A stretch of 64,000 nt of DNA, from positions 1-64,000 of the forward strand of contig NJPS01000040.1 in assembly GCA_002946415.1 (NCBI GenBank). Direction: 5' to 3'. The notes beneath the pieces were generated by a model that was not told the origin of the DNA, did no database searches, and saw nothing but the letters and a program-made list of their open reading frames with translations. Shown piece after piece: positions 32,345-45,688 of this stretch. Source of the DNA: Rutstroemia sp. NJR-2017a BVV2 (lineage: Eukaryota > Ascomycota > Leotiomycetes > Helotiales > Rutstroemiaceae). Position 1 is the first letter of the stretch. The number at the start of each line of letters is the position of its first letter. The position numbers and the translations under genes are program-made.

Positions 32345-34433
32345 ATGTCAACAATAGTTCCTCCTGTCGCTGCACCAAGCAACCTCGATCAACTAAGCCC
32401 AGAACAACTGTAAGCACCTTCCATTCCTCTGACTTGCGGACTTAAAAGCAGCTAACTTTCCCAGAAGTGATACTTACGACACGGAGAAAAACGCCGAGCA
32501 TGAAAACCCAACGGTACGTACTCATAGTCGTGAAGTCAGCATCCACCCCGCTTCCGACGATGAGAACCAACGCCAAATTGCAACCGAGCAGGAGATAAAA
32601 GATCTCACTCATGTTGTAGATGATATTCCTTTTCGATTGTGGATAGCTTGCTTAGCGGGAGTCCTAGAGAGATTCGTTTGGTATGCTGCCACAGCTCCCT
32701 TGCGTAAGTAGTATCCATTTCGATCTATCAAGAGTACCCCGCTCACAGTGTTTACAGAAAACTATATTCAAAATGCGCGGGGTGGAGAGATACCTGGGAC
32801 TTTAGGGCTGGGACAGGTTACTGCGTCTAATGTCGTCAACGCCTTGATGATTGCTACTTCTTTGACACCGATGCTTGCGGCTATCGTTGCAGACAGTTTT
32901 CTTGGTCGATATAGAACCATGGTATTTTCAGCAATGTAAGGATCCCGATGACGGCAAGTGGTTATTTTGGGAGCTAATCAGAGAACAGGATCGAGGCTCT
33001 GGGTGCAACCATACTTTTCACAACATCGTTGCCTGCTGCCATCGAAGGTGGGGCTGCTCTGGGCGGCCTCGTGGCAGCTTGTATTCTCCTTTCTATTGGA
33101 TCAGGAGCATTCGGATCGGCAGTTGTACCATTCATAGGTCAGTAGTTTCTGCGTCGAATGTCACCTGATATAAACTGATACCCTCTCTAGCCGACCAGTA
33201 TGAGGAAACCGAATTCAGAATCAAGATTCAACCGAACGGAGAGAAGGTGGTGACGAGCCGAGAACTGACAATCACATATATATACAATGCATTTTACTGG
33301 TAAGTCGATCAATATGAGTGAGTCAGGAATGGAAACTTATACTTTCTTCAGGGCTGTCAACATTGCTGCGCTTCTGGCAGAAACTGTCACACTTATGGAG
33401 AGATATGTGGGTTTCTGGCTGGCGTACCTGGTCCCCTGCTGTGCTATGTGGCTCGCACTCATTCCAGTCCTATTTGGAAAACCATATTATAGTAAGTTAG
33501 AATGATAAGGTTGTGGGATCAAGCCACTTACTGTGTTTAGTTGAAGTCATCCCAACCGTCAATATCGTTCCCCAAGCTGCTAAGGCCCTATGGTACGGTA
33601 TAGTTGGCAAATTCCACATGGACGAGGCAAAACCAGATGCACAACTCGAAAAGCACTCAAGAACCGTGAAATGGGAAGCATCATTCATCGAGGACATCAA
33701 GAAAAGCTTACTAACATGTCGCGTATTGTAAGTCCCATACAAGGCATCCATTCGATTTCCTTGCCACTAACATTCACCATACAGACTTCTTTTCCCCGTC
33801 CATTGGCTCGCCCTAAACCAAACATTCAACAACCTAATCTCCCAAGCCGGCGAAATGATCACCTATGGCATCCCCAACGACATGATGAAAGTAACCGGCG
33901 CCATAGCCGGCATCATCGTCACCCCCATCATCCAAAATGGTCTCTACCCCTTCCTCGAACGACGCAAGATTCGCTTCGGCCCCATCGCTCGCATGACCTC
34001 CGGCTTCGCCATTCTCACCCTCTGCATGGTGTACACCGCGATCGTGCAGAAACTCATCTACAACGCTGGACCATGTTACGATCACCCGTTGGCTTGCGCT
34101 GCAGCGAAAGATCGCTCGGTTCCGAATCGTGTTTCGGTGTTTTTGCAGGTGCCCATCTATTTCGGGGGTGCGTTGACAGAGGTCTTGTGTCTGACTACGG
34201 GGACGGAATATGCTTATAATCGCGCACCGAAGAATATGAAATCGCTCGTGCAAGCGATTTGGCTCAGTATGTCGGGGATAGGGAGTCTACTTGCACTGGC
34301 ACTGAGTCCGTTGAGTGATGATCCACGCTTGGTGATCTTGTATTCGTTGCTGGCGGGGCTGTTAGGGGTGGCAACGGTGGCATTATGGTTCATTTTTGGA
34401 TATCTAGACGAGGAGGATACGGTACTGTTGTAG
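32345..34433 (+). CDS. Proton-coupled oligopeptide transporter (POT/PTR2 family)
   Basis: Eight exons (32345-32409, 32465-32703, 32749-32935, 32989-33137, 33191-33299, 33352-33491, 33541-33727, 33785-34433) join in frame to 574 aa, the usual length for fungal PTR transporters. There is a hydrophilic N-terminus, then FTENYIQN after helix 1, PMLAAIVADSFLGRYRTM (the PTR signature ADxxLGRYxT), the fungal loop TSRELTITYIYNAFYW, and many membrane helices. It would import di/tripeptides or related compounds with protons across the plasma membrane. It is convergent with a secreted M20 peptidase gene, so the pair may serve peptide use or export/uptake of a peptide-like metabolite. Confidence 0.88.
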
Positions 34434-34911
34434 TTGGAGGGAGGGAATTGGTTCGCTGGTTACATTAAATGGCCCACGATCTTGTGGGATTTGGATATGT
34501 TGTAGTTAATTTCCAACACTGGTCGGAAATCTAAGTGTACATATGATAAAAGTTATTCCAGCGGACCATCCTGAACGTTCACTACAGACGAGTAGATTGG
34601 TGACGAAATGCCCCGTGTCAAAATATGGCACACTTTCTGCAATGCGCCAGTTTAGGTGCGAACAGGCATCAAATCATCCACAGTCTATCAGAGAGAGTTC
34701 GTACCTATCACAGCGCATCATCGATTTGCTTCAGAAGGACGATTCCTTATCACAGTTTTTCCTGGAGATGTATTTAAAGCAAGGATTACTTAAATAAGGA
34801 TAACAACACTCATGGGGGGAGCTTCTAGCTCTTTGTGTATTGGCAATCAAGCTTTGTATCTGTCCAATTCTCTTCGAACATCTAAAGTCCCCATTCGTGT
34901 CCCTACCGTAA
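34434..34911. terminator. Convergent 3' region of transporter and peptidase genes
   Basis: 478 bp between two stop codons on opposite strands. It holds only short spurious frames; both transcripts must end here. Confidence 0.35.
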
Positions 34912-36183
34912 TCATCGTGCAAGTAGTTCCTGAATAATCACCTTGTAGTCATCCACTCCTTTGTGGAGATTATCAACAGTCAGACACTCATGATCCGAAT
35001 GTGCTGAAAGGACTGATCCAGGGCCATACAAGTAACGTTTATGTCCTCCTTTTAAATTCGGTACGTCTGTCCCACCTCGTTTGACATCCGTCTCAAAGCC
35101 TACAACGGCGTTATTAGTATGTCTCTATATTACCAAGCATCCGTGTCACATACCATCAATATCCACATCACAGTCCACAGGAGCAAACCGATGCCCGAAA
35201 GTCACCTCAACTCTACCTTCCTCGAATTCAAGGCTCTCAATCACTGCTCTGATCCTAATCATCGCCTCCTCAGGTGTCCCGGATGCCAATCTCGTCAACA
35301 CAGTAGCAGACGCTTTAGCTGGAATTATATTCATCGCAACGCCTCCCTGCATCACGCCTATATTTGTAGTCGTGTCGCCCAGCTTCTCACTCCCAGGTAA
35401 TTCCATCGCGTCAATCGCCGTCAGTACCCGTATCAAAATACTGTTCGCATTGATGCCCAGCTCAGGATAAGAGCTATGAGCAGCTTTCCCGTAGGCGGTG
35501 ATCTCATAAACTAGTCCACCTTTGTGGCCGAGAACTAGTTTATGTTCGGACGGCTCGCCGAATATCACAGCTTCCCAAGTAAGGCCATCGTCTTGGAATA
35601 GATCGCTTGCTGTCTTCATACCGGCACCATCTCTTTCCTCTCCGACTACGAACAGTAAAGCGATATCTCCTTCACGAATCGATTCATCGCTGATCAATTC
35701 TTCTACAGCCGTGATCTGAGATGCAATACATCCTTTCGCATCGGTCGTGCCTCGGCCACAGATTTCGTTTCCTTCTCCATTTGAGGAGCGAGAATAAGGA
35801 ATATACGGCGCGACAGTATCCATATGACTGGTGATCAAGAGTCGCGTATTTCGGGTCTCTCCTATGTATGCAAAGACGTTGAGGCGTGGTCGGTCATTGC
35901 TGGCTCCTTGTAGGGGAGGCACCAACTGAGTCTCGACTGTAAAATTGCGGGAGGAGAGATAATGGGCTAAATACTGTCCAACTTGGTATTCGTTGCCGGT
36001 GATTGATTCGATCGAGACAAGATCTTCGTGAAGATTGATCACATCTGACCTATGGTTGATGTATTGAGAGTACTCGGAGCTCGGATTAATAGGTATTTGG
36101 GGTTGAGGTGACGTGCTGCTTGCGACGGATATAAGAGGTATAGCTCTTAAAACGAGGGACAAAATGGAGATACTCATCTTCAT
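34912..36183 (-). CDS. Secreted M20-family metallopeptidase (carboxypeptidase / ArgE-like)
   Basis: Two exons (36183-35154, 35099-34912) give 405 aa. The first 22 residues form a signal peptide (MSISILSLVLRAIPLISVASS region). M20 metal and catalytic motifs are in order: LLITSHMDTVAPY (HxD), GRGTTDAKGCIASQ (bridging Asp), FVVGEERDGAG (catalytic EE), EPSEHKLVLGHKG, and a C-terminal SAHSDHEC with the last His ligand. The dimerisation domain lies between. Members hydrolyse N-acyl or peptide bonds. The signal peptide argues for a vacuolar or secreted carboxypeptidase rather than mitochondrial acetylornithine deacetylase. Confidence 0.85.
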
Positions 36184-36736
36184 GATGGCTGTTAGATGGC
36201 GATAGCAGCGGATTTTGATGTGTTCACATATGTCTTGCGTGAAGAAATCACCAAACGAACCCAGTTATACCTGGCGTCTCACGGCGCGCATGTCGTGATA
36301 CAACAGCTGGCTACCCCGCCGCTAACAAGGGCATTCATTCTGATATGGCTGCTCTTATTGGCTCTTTCTGAATACATAATTGTAAGTGGGTTCATACAAT
36401 CACCTTCCAATGATCAACAAATTTTGCCAAGCACTTGCGATTCCGATCTGGGAACTTTGTTCTTATCATTGGCGGAGTTTGCAACGGCATCCCATAGGGA
36501 CTTCAGAAGATAACGACGCGTAGTGGTTCTAGCGGGAAGGCTAGGCCCACAGGCCCGTGCTCGCACCCACAATCGCCAAGAACTGACATTAACCTCACTC
36601 TTCGAGTATCTGACAATGAAAATCCGTAAGCGTAAAAGCTGTTTACATCGCTATTTGCATGGCTATACTGCTAAAGAGCGACAGGAGTCGCCTGCACGCA
36701 GACCTTTTACCATTGAAACTATCCAAGTTTAAAATA
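36184..36736. other. Intergenic between peptidase and aminotransferase
   Basis: It contains an open frame at 36,196-36,513 starting close to the divergent peptidase, with one hydrophobic stretch, but no supporting features. I regard it as non-coding promoter sequence. Confidence 0.3.
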
Positions 36737-39588
<2,852 letters not shown>

Positions 39589-42500
39589 ATGGCGATTCCA
39601 ACGAAGAACGACGAGTTCTCCAACAGCATCAATTCGGAGGAAATAGGAAAGATGGATATTCCGATTACGCAAAACAGAAATAGAACATTGGTCACAACAT
39701 CTTATTTATTATCGAATCTGCATTGTCCATCATGCGTATCACACATTCAAGCCATTCTTTACGCCCTTAATCCCCGACCGGTATCCGTTGCACCATCACT
39801 CGTCTCATCTTGGGTTACTGTCCAGCACGACAGAAACTTGTCAACTAAACAAATTCGAGAAGCTCTGCAGTCGGAAGGTTTCGATGTATGTGATGTCACA
39901 TCAGAGGAGAATGGCGGATCCGTTGCCAAGTCGCACATAGAGCACGATCCTGACATTGGATACCTAGACCAGTTCTTACAGCGCTGGAGACCGTGCAACA
40001 AACCACCAGACAGGACTACAGTCACACATGTTAATCGACACCTGGAAAATTGCGATATATGTAGACAAGAAGCCGCTGAAAAGCGAGTCCAGCAGAAGAG
40101 TCTACCTCTACTTTCGGTGGCTGAACAATCACGTGCCAACGGCAGCAGCAGTCATGGCAACGAAGGTCCAGTAGGAGAGAGTATGTCCTCAACAAAATCC
40201 GGTCCTTTGGTCGTTATTGATTCTATCTCAACGGAAAATGGCTACCGAGCATCATTGGCTATTGGTGGGATGACTTGTGCATCGTGCACCACCACGATCG
40301 TCGAGGAGTTGAAGAAGAAGCCCTGGGTCAAGGATGTGGTTGTCAACCTCATCTCAAACAGTGCTACTGTTGATTTCGATGGAGAAGACCACAAGAAGGA
40401 TATTGTGGAAGCAATCGAAGATATCGGATATGATGCAACTTTGGATAGTGTCGTGGACCTCCGGTCACTTTCGCAGAAGGAACAAAAGGTTTTGCGAACG
40501 GTCGAGATTATGGTGGAAGGTATGTTTTGTGGTCACTGTCCCCAACGAATTAAGTCTAGTTTGGAAACCTTCGGTGATCGAATCACGATCGAGAAAGAAA
40601 TATCCATGGAGGATCCCATCATGAAAATTAGCTACGTCCCCGAGGCACCTTCTTTCACAATCAGACATATCTTAGCCAAGATCTCAGACATTGAACAATC
40701 ATTCGATGCATCCATCTATCATCCGCCTACGCTTGAAGAGCGATCTCGAATGATCCACAAACGGGAGCAAACGCGTTTACTCGCTCGGGTGGTAGTCACA
40801 TTCATAACTGCCATTCCTACACTAATTATTGGCATCGTTTTCATGAGTCTGGTATCGAAGTCCAATCCCGCAAGGAAATACCTGATGGAGCCCCTCCAAG
40901 CCGGCGTTAGTCGTGCACAATGGGCACTTTTAGTCATGGCGACACCAGTCTATTTCCTCTGCGCTGATGTCTTCCATAGGCGGGCTCTGAAGGAGGTTCG
41001 ATCAATGTGGAGACCCGGAAGCAAAACACCAATACTACAAAGATTCTACCGTTTCGGTAGCATGAATATGTTAATGTCTTTGGGAACATCAATTGCCTAT
41101 TTTTCCTCGGTAGCTCAGTTGATTGCGGCAGCGGTTCATCCGGAATTTATCGCTGATGAAAACTCCTTCTACTTCGACTCTGTCGTCTTTCTGACATTAT
41201 TCTTACTAGTTGGTCGTCTTATCGAAGCATACAGTAAATCGAAGACCGGTGATGCTGTTACGATGTTAGGGAAATTGCGACCTACGGAGGCTCTACTCGT
41301 TGAATCGAATGTAGGTGAGAGTTCGACAGCAGATGATGATCGCTTTACGGATCAAGAAGTTGCTACGGGAAATGGAGGGGAAACCATCCGGAACGTCAAC
41401 GTTGACCTACTGGAATTTGGTGACATTATCAAAGTTTTACATGGAGGATCTCCTGCATGCGACGGAATAGTCATTCGAGGCGAAACAAGGTTTGATGAGT
41501 CAAGCTTAACGGGGGAATCAAAGTTGATAAAGAAGAGTCCTGGTGATGAAGTCTTTTCAGGAACCGTCAACAAAGAATTTCCAGTTTCTGTCAAGATTAC
41601 TGGTGTTGCTGGATCATCAATGCTTGATCAGATTGTGAAAGCTGTTCGAGAAGGACAAACGAGAAGAGCTCCTATGGAACGTATTGCGGATACTTTGACT
41701 GGTTATTTCGTGCCCTTCATCACACTAATCGCAATTCTTACCTGGATTGTCTGGCTTTCTTTGGGTGTATCAGGGACATTGCCCAGAGAATATCTCGGTA
41801 CGAACACAGGGGGCTGGACTGCATGGTCGCTTCAATTTGCTATCGCTGTGTTCGTCGTTGCATGCCCATGTGGATTGGCTCTTGCGGCTCCAACTGCACT
41901 CTTCGTTGGAGGTGGTCTGGCAGCACAAAATGGAATCCTAGTCAAGGGAGGCGGAGAAGCTTTCGAAAAAGCTAGCAAACTGGACTGCATCGTCTTTGAT
42001 AAAACAGGTACTTTGACTATAGGAGGCGAACCCACTGTTACGGATTCTGAATTCATTTCCGTTGACGACGTACTTGGTAGTGATCCAAAGAAGAAAATCC
42101 TCGGAATGGCCAAAGCTGTTGAAGCAAACAGCAGTCATACAGTCGCCAAAGCCATCACTTCATTCTGTGCTAGCAAAGAATTCCACAATCTTGAAGCGGA
42201 AAATATCGAAGAAACCCCTGGTCATGGTATGGAAGCTACTTTCACAATCGACTCTACCTCGGTCTCATTCATCATCGGCAATGAAGCCATGATGGAGAAA
42301 CATCACGTTAGCATCCCATCAAACTCTCAAACCCTCGTCGAAGAATGGAAAAATGCCGGAAAGTCCATCGCACTCGCCGCTCTCTCCTCCATGGAAAATT
42401 CGTCTCCCAAATCCTACCAGCTCGTCCTCCTCCTCTCCATCTCCGACCCCATTCGTCCCGAAGCACCACAAATCATCTCCTCCCTCCGATCCCGCGGTGC

Positions 42501-43098
42501 AGACATCTGGATGCTATCCGGCGACAACTACACCACCGCCTCCGCCATCGGCGCCCAAGTCGGCATCCCCTCTTCCAACATCATCGCCGGCGTCCTGCCC
42601 TCGCAAAAAGCAGACAAGATCTCGTATCTCCAAAAATCCCTCCACTCCAAACCTTCCACTTTTTCTCGCACAAAAAGAGCCACCGTAGCCATGGTCGGCG
42701 ACGGTATCAACGATTCTCCCGCTCTTACAGTCGCAGACGTCGGCATAGCCATCGGCTCCGGCAGCGATATCGCGATCTCCTCGGCGGAATTCGTATTAGT
42801 GGGAAGCGATCTCAACGCGCTGGTTACGCTGCTCGATCTTAGTAAATTGGTGTTTAGGAGGATCAAATTCAATTTTGCGTGGGCGTTGGTGTATAACGTT
42901 ATTGCGGTGCCGGTCGCGGCCGGGGTGCTGTATCCGTTGAGGAGTGGGGGCGGGGAGGGCGCGCATGTGCGCTTGGATCCGGTGTGGGCGAGTTTGGCGA
43001 TGGCGGCGAGTAGTGTTAGTGTGGTGGTTAGTAGTTTGGCGTTGAGGAGTCGCGTGCCGGGGGTGGGGTTTAGGGGGGGTAGGGGGAGTGCGAGATAG
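39589..43098 (+). CDS. Cu(I)-transporting P1B-type ATPase
   Basis: Single 1,169-aa exon. Three N-terminal metal-binding domains carry CxxC: LHCPSCVSHI (about residue 46), GMTCASCTT (about 230) and GMFCGHCPQR (about 311). Between the first two is a Cys/His motif HLENCDICRQE common in filamentous fungal members. The pump has TGES (about 642), the membrane metal site CPC in ACPCGLALAAPTA (about 757), phosphorylation loop DKTGTLT (about 803), nucleotide-binding MLSGDN in place of MTGDN, and GDGINDSPAL (about 1037). The usual SEHP motif in the N domain reads SSHTVAKAI, so the Pro is missing. It exports Cu(I)/Ag(I) from the cytosol at the plasma membrane or into the secretory pathway. Confidence 0.92.
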   Translation: MAIPTKNDEFSNSINSEEIGKMDIPITQNRNRTLVTTSYLLSNLHCPSCVSHIQAILYALNPRPVSVAPSLVSSWVTVQHDRNLSTKQIREALQSEGFDVCDVTSEENGGSVAKSHIEHDPDIGYLDQFLQRWRPCNKPPDRTTVTHVNRHLENCDICRQEAAEKRVQQKSLPLLSVAEQSRANGSSSHGNEGPVGESMSSTKSGPLVVIDSISTENGYRASLAIGGMTCASCTTTIVEELKKKPWVKDVVVNLISNSATVDFDGEDHKKDIVEAIEDIGYDATLDSVVDLRSLSQKEQKVLRTVEIMVEGMFCGHCPQRIKSSLETFGDRITIEKEISMEDPIMKISYVPEAPSFTIRHILAKISDIEQSFDASIYHPPTLEERSRMIHKREQTRLLARVVVTFITAIPTLIIGIVFMSLVSKSNPARKYLMEPLQAGVSRAQWALLVMATPVYFLCADVFHRRALKEVRSMWRPGSKTPILQRFYRFGSMNMLMSLGTSIAYFSSVAQLIAAAVHPEFIADENSFYFDSVVFLTLFLLVGRLIEAYSKSKTGDAVTMLGKLRPTEALLVESNVGESSTADDDRFTDQEVATGNGGETIRNVNVDLLEFGDIIKVLHGGSPACDGIVIRGETRFDESSLTGESKLIKKSPGDEVFSGTVNKEFPVSVKITGVAGSSMLDQIVKAVREGQTRRAPMERIADTLTGYFVPFITLIAILTWIVWLSLGVSGTLPREYLGTNTGGWTAWSLQFAIAVFVVACPCGLALAAPTALFVGGGLAAQNGILVKGGGEAFEKASKLDCIVFDKTGTLTIGGEPTVTDSEFISVDDVLGSDPKKKILGMAKAVEANSSHTVAKAITSFCASKEFHNLEAENIEETPGHGMEATFTIDSTSVSFIIGNEAMMEKHHVSIPSNSQTLVEEWKNAGKSIALAALSSMENSSPKSYQLVLLLSISDPIRPEAPQIISSLRSRGADIWMLSGDNYTTASAIGAQVGIPSSNIIAGVLPSQKADKISYLQKSLHSKPSTFSRTKRATVAMVGDGINDSPALTVADVGIAIGSGSDIAISSAEFVLVGSDLNALVTLLDLSKLVFRRIKFNFAWALVYNVIAVPVAAGVLYPLRSGGGEGAHVRLDPVWASLAMAASSVSVVVSSLALRSRVPGVGFRGGRGSAR

Positions 43099-43165
43099 GT
43101 GAGGTTGGGTGGAATGGGATGGGATGGGTTATTGTTTATGGTATGGGAGGTTGGCAATGGAATAT

Positions 43166-43309
43166 GGTATCGAGTATGGGAAGGGTATTGAGTATGGGAA
43201 GGGTATTGAGTATGGGAAGGGTATTGAGTATGGGAAGGGTATTGAGTATGGGAAGGGTATTGAGTATGGGAAGGGTATTGAGTATGGGAAGGGTATTGAG
43301 TATGGGAAG
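43166..43309 (+). repeat. 18-bp minisatellite, eight copies
   Basis: The unit GGTATTGAGTATGGGAAG is repeated eight times without gap (the first copy has ATC for ATT), starting 67 bp after the Cu-ATPase stop codon. Because 18 is a multiple of three, open frames run through it in several frames on both strands, but these are products of the repeat and not evidence for genes. Confidence 0.95.
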
Positions 43310-43549
43310 GCTGGCAATGGAACGGGACGGTACTGGCACAATTCTCCTAGGCAGAGGCAATATGACGCGCAGGGATTGGAGTTCATGGGAGAAATTGAAT
43401 ATGGGCATTGGGAAGATTAACCCGCAGGTGACTGCACCTTATCACATTACATTTTTACTCCATTCGTTATATTAGAGAAGAATAGACCTTGATTATGCAT
43501 TAGACAAAGACGGTCATCGCATCCATTACAAACGCTCTTATTTTGGCTT

Positions 43550-44573
43550 CATATGATGTGAACAGAGGCCACAAAACCCGAAGTGTGCACACTGGGAATT
43601 GCCAGATTGTAACGAAGCATAACCCTAAGTTTTTGGCCTTCACCTCTACCGGTAACGACATCGATCAGCTCCAAGTCTAAATCTAATTCCGCAACTGCTC
43701 CAGGCACAGCTTTTATAATGTTTGCTCGTAAGTGCCGGACCTGGAAACTGGTTTTATTCGTTAACTCGCAGCTTTCTACCGTCTCGTCTTGACCAACACG
43801 ATATATACGACCTGTGGCCTGCTGATCTGCACCGATATTAGGCGGACTATCAAACTTGACCTTATGCTTTTCCTAGGCCTGTCGCGTCCGCAAGAAGCAC
43901 AGCCCGTGTATCTTTTTCATTCATGATCTGTATCATACGATGCATTGCACAAACTTGCCAGCCTTCAAATTTAAACGTCGGCCACATGGAAGCAAATCGA
44001 GGTGCTGTGGGGTCGAAATCAAAAAAAAAACTTACATGCCGCTTCAAAATTTGATGATTGGCAAGACTGGTTGTCCAGGAGAGCGTCCAAGGCACGTCTG
44101 TTCTCAATGGCTGCATCGATCGACTTTTCGAACACAATTGGAGACTCTTTTGCCACGATAGCGCCTAGCTCGGCATGCCAGCGCTATGTCTGTTAATTGA
44201 GCGTGTTAATTTCCTCTTCTGGATCTTGCTGCGGAGCTGATGTGAGTTTTTCTAGAGCTATCTTGTCATTGAAGTATTTGCAGACACCTTGAATTGTGAG
44301 GAATTTGCCATACAGCGTCTTTAGATTCCATGGGTTGTTGACGTCTTTTGTCGCTTTCAAGCGCTCTATAGCTTCCTCCGTAGTTGATGGCGTGGCAGGA
44401 GTTATAGATGTCGATTGATTTGAATCGCTATCGGGAGGCGGAGCAGGACCTTCCCCAATAGTTTCTGATGAAGCAAGGACTAGGCCAAAGACACAATGAA
44501 AAACATTATAATATATTGAATCAACCGAGATGTTCGTTTGACAACAGTAATCAGCAACAATGTATCGTCCCAA
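43550..44573 (-). pseudogene. SNF2-type helicase relic: N-terminal part, motif I joined directly to motif VI
   Basis: A minus-strand frame at 44,573-44,193 gives a Pro/Ser/Thr and helix-rich N-terminal segment (TEEAIERLKATKDVNNPWNL). Then 44,137-43,862 gives FKFEGWQVCAMHRMIQ and VLLADATGLGKA (motif Q/I of SNF2 ATPases), and after a frameshift 43,860-43,552 gives DQQATGRIYRVGQDETV (motif VI) and a C-terminal tail. Motifs Ia-V between them are missing: about 400 residues of the ATPase core are deleted. Non-functional. Confidence 0.65.
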
Positions 44574-44734
44574 ATCGGCCTGTTGTTTCTCCTCCGAAGA
44601 GCCTGCCTCCTTTCACCATCTTGGAATACAAGGTTTTCATTCACTTATACAAAGTATCGCTTCCCATTGCTTCAGTGAAGAAGCAAAGAATGAGTATTCA
44701 ACATAATGAAAGCCTAGCCAAGTAGAGAGTAGGA

Positions 44735-45612
44735 TCAGTTTCCTCGAGCAACGGCAGTTCCAAACGACCTTCCAAGTTCCTTCTCACTTGGAAGACTGAT
44801 GGCGAGTTTGGACAGCGTTTCAGCAGCTAGCGAGCCGTACTTTAACTGCTCCTCGTCCGAGAAATATATAGTACAGCAATGGGACAAGAGTGAAGAGCAG
44901 CAATGTACTCTCCAATCTTCTGATCGGGAAACTTCGGATTCGGGGATCCATAGGTCCGTTGAATCATGACCACTTTCCGCAACCTTCGATTCGTCCGTAT
45001 CTTCGTTTGTGATCCACTTGTTTACAGCCTTAGCTGTTAAACGCAAGACGCTGGCGGGGTGAGAATCGGGGATAGTGTATGGGTTGTCGTTAGGTTTAAA
45101 ATTCCATCTCTGAAGGTTCTCGGGGAGGGAAAAAAGGCAGATTTGGCATGATACATTGCAGCTGATTGATGTCGTCAAACGCGAATGTCCTAGAGATCTA
45201 AGAAACCCTAATATTTTTAATGTCCAGTTGTCTTTTGAACATTGTCGCCAGCTGGACCAGAGATAATCCGGTAGCTCAATAAATTTATTGCAATCTGTAA
45301 AATCCCGTACACTATTGCTAAGCACAGTAACAGTCGCCATAATGATGAAGTGAACGTCCAGCCACGAGATAGTAACATGTGATTGGGAGTCCTCGTTTTT
45401 TAGAGTGTGGGCTTCATCCACGGTCAGGTAATCGAATAGTCCGGCTAGAGAGTGTTTCAGGTAGGGTCCAACTCCTTGGACATTGCCTCCGCTTGTAGGT
45501 AGGACAAGCCTTTGCTAACTCTCCATGCTTTAAGGGCGTCCAGTCCGTGGCATGCACGTAGTGTATGCAAAGAAGTAACAACAACAACGTTGCTGTTGTC
45601 CTCCTTTTCAGA
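44735..45612 (-). pseudogene. SNF2-type helicase relic: DEAH-box segment
   Basis: On the same strand but upstream of the motif I/VI relic, 45,612-45,470 encodes NVVVVTSLHTLRA (motif Ia-like), and 45,430-44,735 encodes LTVDEAHTLKNEDSQSH (motif II, DEAH) followed by spacer sequence up to a stop. Stops and frame changes separate the parts. In a real SNF2 gene this piece belongs between motif I and motif VI, i.e. inside the other relic. Confidence 0.65.
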
Positions 45613-45660
45613 TGTGCTGCGAACCTACCCGCCGGGTTGGAGCACCTATAGATAGGTTAT
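45613..45660. repeat. GC-rich MITE-like repeat, fragment (copy 3)
   Basis: GCTGCGAACCTACCCGCC followed by GGGTTGGAGCACC matches the left end of the 14,371 element (GCTGCGAACCTACCCACC...GGGTTGGGGCACC), lacking an internal 20-bp duplication. It sits exactly between the helicase relic and the truncated ABC-transporter frame. Confidence 0.6.
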
Positions 45661-45688
45661 ATATTACTCTTCTCAACCTCTTTATTGT

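Noticed and set aside
34543..34797. 84-codon ORF between convergent transporter and peptidase genes
   Set aside because: No domain, signal or splice evidence; it lies in a 3' intergenic region.
36196..36513. 105-codon ORF upstream of the M20 peptidase
   Set aside because: It starts 13 bp from a divergent gene, has one hydrophobic patch only, no homologous motif, and ordinary non-coding composition.
42345..43157. Long frames in other phases and on the minus strand over the end of the Cu-ATPase gene
   Set aside because: They lie inside a strongly supported coding frame with GC-rich third positions, which opens the other frames; their proteins are Arg/His/Ser/Pro-rich without motifs.
43109..43475. 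Four overlapping ORFs encoding GIEYGK-like or SIPFPY-like repeats
   Set aside because: The 18-bp minisatellite keeps all frames open; there is no start context, family or splice support.
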